Made by a program: the position numbers and the translations under genes. The notes under the pieces are model-generated. The model was not told the origin of the DNA and did no database searches. It was given only the letters and a program-made list of their open reading frames with translations. A stretch of 64,000 bases of DNA from Nibrella saemangeumensis (lineage in GTDB: Bacteria; Bacteroidota; Bacteroidia; Cytophagales; Spirosomataceae), in contig NZ_BAABHD010000005.1 of NCBI RefSeq assembly GCF_039541915.1, positions 1 through 64,000 of the forward strand, given 5' to 3'. Positions within the stretch are counted from its first letter, which is position 1; each line of letters opens with the position of its first letter. Positions 41,374-49,159 of this stretch are shown here, in pieces.

Positions 41374-42651
41374 TCAGGCGGGTAATTCGATAGCTTGCTG
41401 GGTAGTTTCCAGCACGACCATCTGTGGCATGGGTACTTCAATAGTGGGTCTCCGCTTCATATTCTTCAAAGCCTCCTGTCCCGTATTCCACCGGAGCCAT
41501 ACGTTCTCCTCCCGCACTAGAGCCGGATCTCGGGGCCGGTCGGGTAACACAAAATATTCCGGCATACGGGCGGTCATCAGGCTAACGATCTTTTCCACCG
41601 GTCCGTGCAGAATCATATGCGGAGCCGATTTCGCGACGCCAACCAGCGCCCGCACCATGGAGAATGTATAAAAAGCGCAGTCGATGTCCTGGTGACGTAC
41701 CGGCACGCCATCGTGCAGGCGTTGCAGGTTTACGCCACCATCTTCCAGCCGGTCCGAGACCGGCGCGTGACCCTCAGGTTGGGGAAATACGGTATCCAGT
41801 TTATGCTTGAACTTATGCCACCAGGGCGGAATACCGCTGGGGTTCAAGGTGTCGCAGAAGATGACCCGCTGAGGCAGGTTCGGTTGCTTCGGATTCATCA
41901 GCAGCAAAGCAGCCCCTAAATGGCGGTCATCGGCGGCATGGCGACGTTGAATCAGAAAGCAGTGAAGTTGCGCATCTCCTTTTTCCTGCAGGTGTTCCGT
42001 AGCCGTTTTTACGGCCCGCAGTGAGTCCTCCATATACCCTTCGGTCACTACATGCACCGGGAGGTGGACATAGGGCCAGGCTTCCTGCCGGAGTTTGCCC
42101 CCTAACAGGTTCAAGGCCGTTTCGTCGGAGCGCCGGGTACCAAAATACATACCGATGTCTTCCCGCACTTGTTCGGCAGGCATAGCCGAGTAGTCAATGG
42201 TGTCGCCGTCTGCCTCCTGGCGGCTGGGAGGGCTATACCGAAACGGAACCTCCAGGTGTTGCCGATGTGCAGCCAAGTTGTAGATACGCCGCTCGTACCT
42301 TGCCAGTAATGGCTCATAGGCGTCGGGTTCGAAGTATACTTCGGTGATGGGGCGAAGGAGATGACGGGCAATACGCTCCTGATCGAGTAACTGCTGAAAC
42401 GCATCATCCCGGTGTTTAAAGAAACACCGTAAGGCGCCCTGTTCGATAAAAGCTTCAACATCGCTTTCCAGATCCGGAAGATGTGCCGATACCGTGCCGT
42501 GCTCAATCCAGTCCCGGAGAAATTGTTTAACGGAAGCATCAAACGCCAGGTTCGCCTGCGCTGCTTCCTCTTTGGTATAGCCGGTGGGGCTTGTTGGTTG
42601 ACTACCTATCAGACGCGCCTGCTCCAGGGGCATCCGAAACGCTACATTCAT
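41374..42651 (-). CDS. Unrecognised protein with clan CE-like (Ulp1/YopJ-type) cysteine-enzyme arrangement
   Basis: 425 residues without signal peptide or membrane helix. The N-terminal half (about 25-190) is helical with no familiar motif. The second half has the order His-Asp-Gln-Cys expected of clan CE cysteine proteases and YopJ acetyltransferases: His244 in DDRHLGAALLLMN, Asp267 in VIFCDTLNPSG, Gln321 and Cys325 in RHQDIDCAFYTFSMVRAL. Strand-His, strand-Asp and a helix starting with Cys are spaced 23 and 58 residues apart, close to Ulp1 and YopJ spacing. This suggests a protease, deubiquitinase-like or acetyltransferase activity acting in the cytoplasm or in a target cell. The assignment is my inference from motif order. 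Two LytTR paralogues flank it. Confidence 0.55.
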   Translation of the reverse strand: MNVAFRMPLEQARLIGSQPTSPTGYTKEEAAQANLAFDASVKQFLRDWIEHGTVSAHLPDLESDVEAFIEQGALRCFFKHRDDAFQQLLDQERIARHLLRPITEVYFEPDAYEPLLARYERRIYNLAAHRQHLEVPFRYSPPSRQEADGDTIDYSAMPAEQVREDIGMYFGTRRSDETALNLLGGKLRQEAWPYVHLPVHVVTEGYMEDSLRAVKTATEHLQEKGDAQLHCFLIQRRHAADDRHLGAALLLMNPKQPNLPQRVIFCDTLNPSGIPPWWHKFKHKLDTVFPQPEGHAPVSDRLEDGGVNLQRLHDGVPVRHQDIDCAFYTFSMVRALVGVAKSAPHMILHGPVEKIVSLMTARMPEYFVLPDRPRDPALVREENVWLRWNTGQEALKNMKRRPTIEVPMPQMVVLETTQQAIELPA

Positions 42652-42846
42652 AGGGTATACTTACGGTTATGGTACAAAGGAGCAACCAGCCCCTCACCAA
42701 TAAGCCGTAAGCCTACCTTTTGAGAAGAATCACCGGGGCAGCGGGGGTAGCCAAACCCAACGGCCTCCGAAATCAGCTCATGAATAAGTTTCGTCTGTCA
42801 AGTGAGTAAAGACACTCTGCCACTCCAGGCTACTAAATTAACCTAA

Positions 42847-42889
42847 GATTTTCGGATTTGATTCATTTCCCGAAAATCTATTTTTTTAT
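42847..42889 (+). terminator. Orphan plus-strand terminator-like hairpin
   Basis: AGATTTTCGG (42847-42856) and CCGAAAATCT (42871-42880), 14-nt loop, then ATTTTTTTA. No annotated plus-strand gene ends here; the CE-like gene starts on the opposite strand 196 bp to the left. Confidence 0.6.
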
Positions 42890-42907
42890 CCCTGTCAAAC
42901 GGGTAAA

Positions 42908-42933
42908 ACTGCCAGCATTAGCTTGCTGGCAGT
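42908..42933 (-). terminator. Terminator of LytTR gene 2
   Basis: ACTGCCAGCA (42908-42917) and TGCTGGCAGT (42924-42933), 6-nt loop, followed on the minus strand by TTTTACC. Confidence 0.7.
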
Positions 42934-43021
42934 ATACATATGGCAAAATCTACGTCTTGAACGTTATATTATATACGTCAACCCAGAGTTAATCAGCAAT
43001 CCAGAGCGCCCAGCGAATTCT

Positions 43022-43441
43022 TTAGTTGACAAATTTCTGGGTGTAGTGGAAGAGCAGATCCGTAATTTCTTTCATCCGTCGGCGTGAGATGGGCACCTCC
43101 CGGCCATCAGCCAGCTGCAGTATCCGGTCCCGGTTGAACAAACCCGATTGCACATACGCCAGGTTGATGGTATACGACTTATGGATGCGCACAAACATAC
43201 GCTCGTCCAGCACCTGCTCCAGCTCCTTCAGCGTCTTGGACACCAGGTAACGCTTGCCATCGCGGGTAAACACATACGAGTAGTTGCTCTCTGCTTCCAG
43301 GTTGACGATATCATCTACTGATACCATAATGGTCCGGTTAAGATGCGGAATGGCAATCCGGTGGCTTCCCCGCTGGTAACCGGCGGGAAATGAAGGACGT
43401 ACCATTGAGGCAGAAGGCTGATGCAGGCGATTGGCTTCCAT
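43022..43441 (-). CDS. Stand-alone LytTR-domain DNA-binding protein (copy 2)
   Basis: 139 residues, the inverted paralogue of the gene at 40862: same start (EANRLHQPS), same LytTR domain, almost identical from residue 55 to 125. Differences cluster in the N-terminal 55 residues (SHRIAIPHLN against GQRLALPFLN) and the last 12. The 209-bp stretch 43062-43270 is identical to 41033-41241, flanked by divergent sequence, as expected of gene conversion. No receiver domain. DNA-contacting residues are the same in both copies, so they probably recognise the same sites and may differ in expression or partner. Confidence 0.9.
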   Translation of the reverse strand: MEANRLHQPSASMVRPSFPAGYQRGSHRIAIPHLNRTIMVSVDDIVNLEAESNYSYVFTRDGKRYLVSKTLKELEQVLDERMFVRIHKSYTINLAYVQSGLFNRDRILQLADGREVPISRRRMKEITDLLFHYTQKFVN

Positions 43442-43532
43442 GTGACAACTAGTGTTTAAGATTGTGGTGTGGTGTGTGATTGATGGATTAAAATTATCAT
43501 TATATCCCCCCTATCGCCATATGTATTCCGTT

Positions 43533-43567
43533 CACCCGTGTATAAAGGGGGTTGAACTGGTAGAAAA
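43533..43567 (-). promoter_or_regulatory. Conserved block upstream of LytTR gene 2
   Basis: On the minus strand: TTTTCTACCAGTTCAAC, 11 bases (CCCCTTTATAC), ACGGGTG, matching the block upstream of copy 1 in sequence and spacing while the intervening bases differ. Confidence 0.5.
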
Positions 43568-43685
43568 GCGGCTCAAAACGTGGCGGGCGTAAAATACAAT
43601 TGTTCCTTTGGCTGGTCTATTTTGCAGTAGCTTTACCGGAAGCGGCTATTTTTGTGTACAACGCTCTTTACCCTTACACCTGCAC

Positions 43686-44324
43686 ATGAGATTTACTGTT
43701 TTATCCCTGACTGTGGTAGCCCTGGCTCTGCTGAGCTTTGGGGCTCATTATTCGTACAAACCCGTCCGCCTGTTCGACGGAAAGACCTTCCGGGGTTGGG
43801 AAGGCGACACCCTGAATACTTGGCGGATTGTAGATGGCGCTCTGGTGGGCGGTACCCTGAACACTACCCAGCCCCGCAACGACTTTCTGACCACAAAAGC
43901 CAGCTACGGTAACTTTATCCTTCGGCTGAAGTTTAAGCTGCTGGGTACCGAAGGATTTATTAATGGAGGTGTACAGTTCCGTAGCCAGCGCCTGACTAAC
44001 CCCGCTCACGAGATGATCGGATACCAGGCTGATTTAGGTGATAAATACTGGGCAAGTCTGTACGATGAATCGCGTCGCAATAAAACCCTGATCCAACCGG
44101 ACCCGGCTCTGGTAGCCAGAATACTCAGGCGCAACGACTGGAACGATTACGAAATCCGCGCCGAGAACCGCCGAATCCGCCTATACCTGAATGGTCGTCA
44201 AACCATAGATTATACCGAAGCAGACCCAACCATTCCACAAACCGGCCTGATTGGCCTGCAGGTTCACGGCGGTGGCAAAGTCCAAATCTATTATAAGGAT
44301 ATTACGATCGACGAGTTGCCGTAG
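43686..44324 (+). CDS. DUF1080 (3-keto-disaccharide hydrolase-like) family protein
   Basis: 212 residues from the ATG at 43686, which opens a signal peptide (FTVLSLTVVALALLSFGAHY). The rest is a single concanavalin-like beta-sandwich of the DUF1080 family: LFDGKTFRGWEGD, TWRIVDGALVGG, FILRLKFKL, NGGVQFRSQR, NDWNDYEIRAENRRIRLYLN and GLIGLQVHGGG are diagnostic. Members are exported proteins that have been linked to keto-sugar or glycoside hydrolysis; activity here is not proven. Monocistronic; a CAGTAGGCAG-type palindrome follows. Confidence 0.9.
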   Translation: MRFTVLSLTVVALALLSFGAHYSYKPVRLFDGKTFRGWEGDTLNTWRIVDGALVGGTLNTTQPRNDFLTTKASYGNFILRLKFKLLGTEGFINGGVQFRSQRLTNPAHEMIGYQADLGDKYWASLYDESRRNKTLIQPDPALVARILRRNDWNDYEIRAENRRIRLYLNGRQTIDYTEADPTIPQTGLIGLQVHGGGKVQIYYKDITIDELP

Positions 44325-44328
44325 TCTT

Positions 44329-44400
44329 CAGTAGCCAGTTCTCAGTGGGCAGAAAAGCAGACGCCGGTATTCTGCCCTGCCTACTGACCTCTGCCACTTG
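44329..44400. repeat. Word-repeat intergenic palindrome (CAGTGGGCAG family)
   Basis: Left words CAGTAGCCAG and CAGTGGGCAGAA (44329-44354) face TTCTGCCCTGCCTACTG and CTCTGCCACTTG (44370-44400). They pair imperfectly over about 25 bp. Confidence 0.5.
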
Positions 44401-44575
44401 ACGCACCATTAATGACAATTGACCCTCAGGAAATACCGTTCCGTGCCAACTTCTTTTCCTGTTTACAGCAACCTGTTTACTTTTGATTTAACAGAACTGC
44501 CTTACTAACAGATAATTATTTATCTTTAGCCGGGTGTTGATCGGTAAGGCGGGGCAGGCAGTTAAGAATTGATCT

Positions 44576-46753
44576 ATGAGACACGTCGCTGCTTTATGGT
44601 GCTTTTTATGGCTGGCCGGCCCTGCTTCGGCCCAGCGTGCGCCATTACCCGAACTTAACTTCGACCGGCGTAGCGATAAAGCCTATTTAGACAGTTTAAA
44701 GAGTGTTGGTGTACGACACCTGAAAGAGGTAGATGGGTTGCCGCGTACCGTCCTGAACGACTCCCTTAAGCTGGAAGGCCTGCGGTTCATGGCCCTGGTC
44801 TATAAACAGGTGCAGGGTTCGGCACGGGACAGCCTTCACTACTATGCCAGCAGACTGGTCACGCAGGCCATCTCCTACAACAACCGGGTGTATGCTGTCC
44901 GGGGACATATGCTGGATGAGTACTATTTCCGGGTATTTAAAGGGGATTACCCGAAGGCGCTCCAAATCAACCAAAAAGCATCAGAACTGTGCGTAGGGCT
45001 GCCCAGAGAAACGTCTCCGCTCTGGCAGGTGCATATGAATATGGGCGACATACACCTCCTGCTTAAAGCGTATGACATGGCGCTCCAAAGTTACGAGAAG
45101 TCGTTGGTGCTGTTACCCTATAATACGCTAGTGAAAGAGCGGAATCGTAAGTTGCTGATCAGTCAGGTACTTAGCCAGATGGGCGACGTTTATGATAGCC
45201 AAGGGCGGTACGACGACGCCCGCAACAGGTTTGAAGAAGCGCGTACCATCGCTTACCAGACCAATTCACAGACCAACATTGCTTATACCAATCAGCGCTT
45301 AGGGGAGTTCTTTATGGCGCGTAAACAACCCGAACAGGCCACCCGCTATTTCGAAGAAGCCTTAACCATCTGGAACCGGCTGGGAGATGTGCCCGGACAG
45401 GCATCCGTCTGGTCGCGGCTGGCCGAGGGGTACCGGCTGCTGAACCAACTCGACAAAGCCATTGAATACGGAGAGAAATCGTTGAAAGTAGCCCGCCAGC
45501 GGGATAGTAAGCGCCTGTTGCAAATGGCCACATCGGCCCTGTATCAGGTATACCGCGCGGCAGGCAAACCGGACAAGGCACTGGCTATGTTTGAAGAATT
45601 TGTAGTCGTGCGCGACAGCCTGACCAGCCAGAAACGCATCGACGAAATTGTTGCGATTCAGAAACGTTACGATATTGAGAAAGTACAGGCAGAAGCTGAA
45701 AAACAGCAGTTGATTCAACGACAGCAGTTGATGAATATCCGCCGACAGGTTGAACTGGATCAGTTAAAGGCAAAAGTGGAAGCAGAGCAACTGGCCGCTG
45801 TAGTGCGCGAAACCCAACTGAAGCAAAAAATAGAGGCAAGCCGGCTGCGGGCCGCCAACGAAAAAAATCAGCTGGAAAACAGAGCCCGGATAAATACGCT
45901 TAACCAGAATCTCGAACAGCAGCGGTTGACCCGGCAATTTCTGGTGGTTGGTTTATTGATGCTGCTGGCTTTTCTGGCGGTGTTTATTCGTAAAAACCGC
46001 CAGATTGCTCACCAGAAGCAGCAGATTGAAGGACTCAATCACGGGCTGGAAGACAAAGTGCGGGAACGCACTGCCGAGCTGGAAGCCGCCAACCACCAGC
46101 TGCTGACCAAAAACCGGGAAATTGAAGAAGCCCTGCTGCGCGGTCAGACGCAGGAGCGCAAACGCGTAGCCGCCGACCTGCACGATAACCTGGGCGGTAT
46201 CCTGTCGGCTATCAAAATGAGCCTGTCCGCCCTCAACGCTACCCGGCTTTCCGAGCGGGAGCAGCACATTTACGAAAACCTGATGCACATGACCAAAGAG
46301 GCTTATGCCGAAGTTCGTTACCTGTCGCATAACCTGCAGCCGCAGGAACTGGAGAAGCAGGGGCTGGCCAAAGCCCTGATCCGGCTGGTCGACAAACTGA
46401 ACAATACCCAACTGACCCGTTTCAAACTGGATGTGGCCAGTTTGCCCCCTCTCGATAAAAACACCGACTTCCAGTTGTACTCCATTTGCCTGGAGCTCTG
46501 CAACAACATCCTCAAACACGCCAACGCGACCGAGGCCGAGATAACCTTCCGGCGCATTGGCAGCGAGCTGACCATGGTCGTCAAAGACAACGGGCGGGGC
46601 ATAACCACCTTAGAATCGTCGGGTATGGGCCTGCAGAACATTCAGGAGCGGACCGAAGCGATGCACGGCCGGCTGGAGGTCGTTTCAGAAACCGGTTCCG
46701 GCACTACGTTCCTGTTTATGTTACCGCTTTCTTCTGATGTAGCGATGGCGTGA
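44576..46753 (+). CDS. TPR sensor histidine kinase (HisKA_3), orphan
   Basis: 725 residues. Signal peptide (VAALWCFLWLAGPASAQ), then TPR repeats (about 75-350, such as KLLISQVLSQMGDVYDSQGR and TRYFEEALTIWNRLGD), a long coiled coil rich in Gln/Glu (about 365-450), one transmembrane helix (about 455-471), a second coiled coil, HisKA_3 with His536 in RKRVAADLHDNLGG, and a HATPase_c domain (CLELCNNILKHA, DNGRGI, GMGLQNIQER). Architecture parallels the kinase at 29347. No response regulator gene is adjacent, so the partner must be encoded elsewhere. Confidence 0.92.
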   Translation: MRHVAALWCFLWLAGPASAQRAPLPELNFDRRSDKAYLDSLKSVGVRHLKEVDGLPRTVLNDSLKLEGLRFMALVYKQVQGSARDSLHYYASRLVTQAISYNNRVYAVRGHMLDEYYFRVFKGDYPKALQINQKASELCVGLPRETSPLWQVHMNMGDIHLLLKAYDMALQSYEKSLVLLPYNTLVKERNRKLLISQVLSQMGDVYDSQGRYDDARNRFEEARTIAYQTNSQTNIAYTNQRLGEFFMARKQPEQATRYFEEALTIWNRLGDVPGQASVWSRLAEGYRLLNQLDKAIEYGEKSLKVARQRDSKRLLQMATSALYQVYRAAGKPDKALAMFEEFVVVRDSLTSQKRIDEIVAIQKRYDIEKVQAEAEKQQLIQRQQLMNIRRQVELDQLKAKVEAEQLAAVVRETQLKQKIEASRLRAANEKNQLENRARINTLNQNLEQQRLTRQFLVVGLLMLLAFLAVFIRKNRQIAHQKQQIEGLNHGLEDKVRERTAELEAANHQLLTKNREIEEALLRGQTQERKRVAADLHDNLGGILSAIKMSLSALNATRLSEREQHIYENLMHMTKEAYAEVRYLSHNLQPQELEKQGLAKALIRLVDKLNNTQLTRFKLDVASLPPLDKNTDFQLYSICLELCNNILKHANATEAEITFRRIGSELTMVVKDNGRGITTLESSGMGLQNIQERTEAMHGRLEVVSETGSGTTFLFMLPLSSDVAMA

Positions 46754-46810
46754 ATCTGAAATGTGCCCAAAGTTTCGGACCTTTGCGGCTCACGTTCGGA
46801 ACACAATCGC

Positions 46811-47116
46811 ATGAAATTCAAGAAACACGTCTTTATCTGTACCAACCAAAAGCCGGCTCCCAAGAAAAGCTGCGGAGAAGAACATGGGCTGGCCCTCGTC
46901 GAAGCGTTTAAACAAGCACTCAAGGATCGTGGTTTACAAATAGACATTCGGGCGCAGAAAGCCGGCTGTCTGGATACCTGCGCCCTTGGCCCGTCGGTGG
47001 TGGTGTACCCGGATGGTGTAAACTACGGTAATGTTCAGCTTTCAGACGTTGACGAAATCGTAGAAAGCCACCTGGTCAATAACCAGCCCGTCGAGCGGTT
47101 GAAGCTTACTTTTTAG
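46811..47116 (+). CDS. Thioredoxin-like [2Fe-2S] ferredoxin domain protein
   Basis: 101 residues from the ATG at 46811; the longer upstream frame starts inside the kinase gene's 3' flank and lacks homology-like sequence. It shows the thioredoxin-like ferredoxin cysteine pattern: Cys10 and Cys21 (KHVFICTN, KKSCGEEHG) and a second pair in KAGCLDTCALGP, which ligate one [2Fe-2S] cluster in this family. Likely a small soluble electron carrier. Spaced 57 bp after the kinase gene; it has its own hairpin terminator whose arm begins in the stop codon. Confidence 0.9.
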   Translation: MKFKKHVFICTNQKPAPKKSCGEEHGLALVEAFKQALKDRGLQIDIRAQKAGCLDTCALGPSVVVYPDGVNYGNVQLSDVDEIVESHLVNNQPVERLKLTF

Positions 47117-47150
47117 TTACTGTGGGGCAGTTCAACTGCCCCACAGTAAC
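47116..47150 (+). terminator. Hairpin after the ferredoxin gene
   Basis: Perfect 15-bp stem GTTACTGTGGGGCAG (47116-47130) / CTGCCCCACAGTAAC (47136-47150), 5-nt loop. No T tract follows, so it may act as mRNA 3'-end protection. Confidence 0.6.
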
Positions 47151-47164
47151 AATTACTCGACTTT

Positions 47165-47854
47165 ATGTATAAGCATCTCTTTTTTGATTTAGATCATACA
47201 CTTTGGGATTTTGACCGGAATTCAATTGAGTCGCTGTGCGAGATGTACGAAAGTTTCCGGCTGGCAGAGGCAGGCATCACGTCGGTGGAGGAGTTCTGCG
47301 AGCACTTCCTGCAGATCAACAAAAAACTCTGGGCCGATTTTGACCGGAATATTGTAACCCATACCTATATCCGGGAGAACCGGTTTCCGCTGGTGTTTCA
47401 GGCGCTGGGCTTACCCGATACGGCGGTATGCAGCCAACTGAGCGACGAATACCTGCGACTACTGCCCCGCAAGCCACACCTCACCGAATCGGCCAAAGAC
47501 GTGCTCGATCACCTGAATGGCCGCTACGAGTTGCACATCATCACCAACGGCTTCAACGAGATTCAGGCGATCAAGATGGAAAGCTCGGGGATCACCGATT
47601 ACTTTAACCACATCATCACTAACGAAAAAGCCTCGTCGAAAAAGCCCGACCGGCGCATTTTTGAATTTGCCCTGGCGGTGAGCGGAGCGACCGTCGGAGA
47701 AAGCATCATGATCGGTGACAACTACGAAGCCGACATCCTGGGCGCACAGACGGTGGGTATGGATACGGTTTTTTATAATCCGGCCGGTCTGGAAGCGCCC
47801 CAAAAGCCGACCCACGATATTCGCCACTGGAACGAGTTAATGGCTATATTGTGA
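47165..47854 (+). CDS. YjjG-type HAD phosphatase (noncanonical pyrimidine nucleotidase)
   Basis: 229 residues. HAD motif I is FFDLDHTLWD (Asp8 nucleophile, Asp10), motif II Thr in HIITNGF, motif III Lys in KASSKKPD, and motif IV GDNYEADI. The helical cap and the start LFFDLDHTLWDFDRNS match the YjjG/YfnB group, which dephosphorylates noncanonical pyrimidine nucleotides as a housekeeping function. No membrane or signal segments; cytoplasmic. First of a tight plus-strand series; the next gene starts 26 bp downstream. Confidence 0.9.
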   Translation: MYKHLFFDLDHTLWDFDRNSIESLCEMYESFRLAEAGITSVEEFCEHFLQINKKLWADFDRNIVTHTYIRENRFPLVFQALGLPDTAVCSQLSDEYLRLLPRKPHLTESAKDVLDHLNGRYELHIITNGFNEIQAIKMESSGITDYFNHIITNEKASSKKPDRRIFEFALAVSGATVGESIMIGDNYEADILGAQTVGMDTVFYNPAGLEAPQKPTHDIRHWNELMAIL

Positions 47855-47879
47855 TCCCGAAGAACGTATATCAACAAAC

Positions 47880-48659
47880 ATGCTGTTAGAAAACGCAACC
47901 GCTTTAGTGACCGGAGGGGCGTCTGGTCTGGGAGAAGCTACTGTCCGTCAGTTTGCCGCTGGCGGAGCTAATGTGGTCATCCTCGATATGAACGAAGAAC
48001 GCGGCAAAGCGCTGGCCGACGAACTGGGGGTAAATGTCCTCTTCTGCCGGACCGATGTGTCCAGCGAGACCGACGTACAGGCCGCTATTGACCTGGCCGT
48101 ACGCGCCTTTGGTGGCGTCCACATCATCGTCAACTGCGCCGGCATTGCCGAAGCCCGGAAAACCATAGGCAAAGTCGGTGATACCTACGGGCCGCACTCC
48201 CTCGCAGCGTTTGAGAAAACAATCCGGGTCAACCTGATTGGTACCTTTAACGTAATTCGCCTGGCAGCCTTCGCTATGGAGAAGAACCAGCCCAATGAAG
48301 AAGGAGAGCGGGGTGTGATCATCAACACAGCCTCGGTGGCCGCTTATGATGGGCAGATTGGACAGGCGGCCTATTCAGCCTCTAAAGGCGGTATCGTGGG
48401 CATGACCCTGCCGATTGCCCGCGACCTGGCCCGCACCGGCATTCGGGTAATGACCATTGCACCCGGCCTGTTTGAGACACCCCTGCTGGCGGCTTTGCCC
48501 GAAGAGGCCCGTCTCTCGCTGGGGCAGCAGGTGCCGTTTCCGTCGCGGCTGGGCCGACCCAAAGAGTATGCCTTACTGGCCAGGTCCATTGTGGAAAATC
48601 CCATGTTGAATGGTGAGGTCATCCGGCTGGATGGTGCCATTCGCATGGCGCCGAAATAA
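47880..48659 (+). CDS. SDR-family 3-hydroxyacyl-CoA dehydrogenase (HSD17B10-like)
   Basis: 259 residues. NAD-binding motif TGGASGLG at 11-18, NCAG at 85-88, catalytic Ser152, Tyr165 and Lys169 (YSASK). The long insertion with KTIGKVGDTYGPHSLAAF and the ending RLDGAIRMAPK are characteristic of type II 3-hydroxyacyl-CoA dehydrogenases related to mammalian HSD17B10. It likely oxidises 3-hydroxyacyl-CoA to 3-ketoacyl-CoA. A MaoC hydratase and a FabG-like reductase follow at 15-bp and 29-bp gaps, forming an acyl-CoA/acyl-ACP interconversion operon. Confidence 0.9.
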   Translation: MLLENATALVTGGASGLGEATVRQFAAGGANVVILDMNEERGKALADELGVNVLFCRTDVSSETDVQAAIDLAVRAFGGVHIIVNCAGIAEARKTIGKVGDTYGPHSLAAFEKTIRVNLIGTFNVIRLAAFAMEKNQPNEEGERGVIINTASVAAYDGQIGQAAYSASKGGIVGMTLPIARDLARTGIRVMTIAPGLFETPLLAALPEEARLSLGQQVPFPSRLGRPKEYALLARSIVENPMLNGEVIRLDGAIRMAPK

Positions 48660-48674
48660 CTTAACCCTATACGT

Positions 48675-49130
48675 ATGCAAACCTTCGCTACCCTTGCCGA
48701 CCTGAAGTCCTGCGTCGGACAGGAGATCGGCACTACGCCGTATCTCACCGTTACGCAGGAGATGATCAATGACTTCGCCAAAGCAACGCTCGATTTCCAG
48801 TGGATTCATATTGATGTAGAGAAGGCAAAGACCCACTCCCCTTTTGGAACGCCCATTGCGCATGGGTTTCTTACCCTGTCACTAGCCCCTAAATTCATGT
48901 CCGATTTGTTTCGGGTGGCGTCCGTAAAAATGGGGGTAAATTACGGGGCCAACAAAATCCGGTTTACGTCGGCAGTACCCTCGGGCAGCAATGTCCGGAT
49001 GAAAGCTACGTTGCTGGAAGCCGAGCCGGTAGAAGGGGGCCTGCGGATCACTATGAACTGCGTCTTTGAGCTGGAAAAACAGCCTAAGCCGGCCTGTGTA
49101 GCCGAGCTCATTTCTCTCTTGTTTGAATAA
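48675..49130 (+). CDS. MaoC-family (R)-specific enoyl-CoA hydratase
   Basis: 151 residues with a hotdog fold. The hydratase-2 motif is present: DFQWIHID (Asp and His dyad) followed by FGTPIAHGFLTLSL. NYGANKIRFTSAVPSGSNVR matches the second half of the MaoC signature. It would hydrate trans-2-enoyl-CoA to (R)-3-hydroxyacyl-CoA. It sits between two SDR genes, so substrates can pass along the three products. Confidence 0.92.
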   Translation: MQTFATLADLKSCVGQEIGTTPYLTVTQEMINDFAKATLDFQWIHIDVEKAKTHSPFGTPIAHGFLTLSLAPKFMSDLFRVASVKMGVNYGANKIRFTSAVPSGSNVRMKATLLEAEPVEGGLRITMNCVFELEKQPKPACVAELISLLFE

Positions 49131-49159
49131 GTCCGCATATATCCTAAAACCACCATAGA

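Larger units (their letters stand above)
42652..43021. other. Gene-free stretch with two hairpins
   Basis: 370 bp between the CE-like gene and LytTR gene 2. It carries the terminator of LytTR 2 (42908-42933) and a plus-strand terminator-like hairpin (42847-42889) with no obvious gene ending at it. I see no coding region. Confidence 0.6.

Noticed and set aside
44329..44400. Conventional intrinsic terminator for the DUF1080 gene
   Set aside because: The arms pair only imperfectly and no T tract follows; it fits the word-repeat palindromes better.
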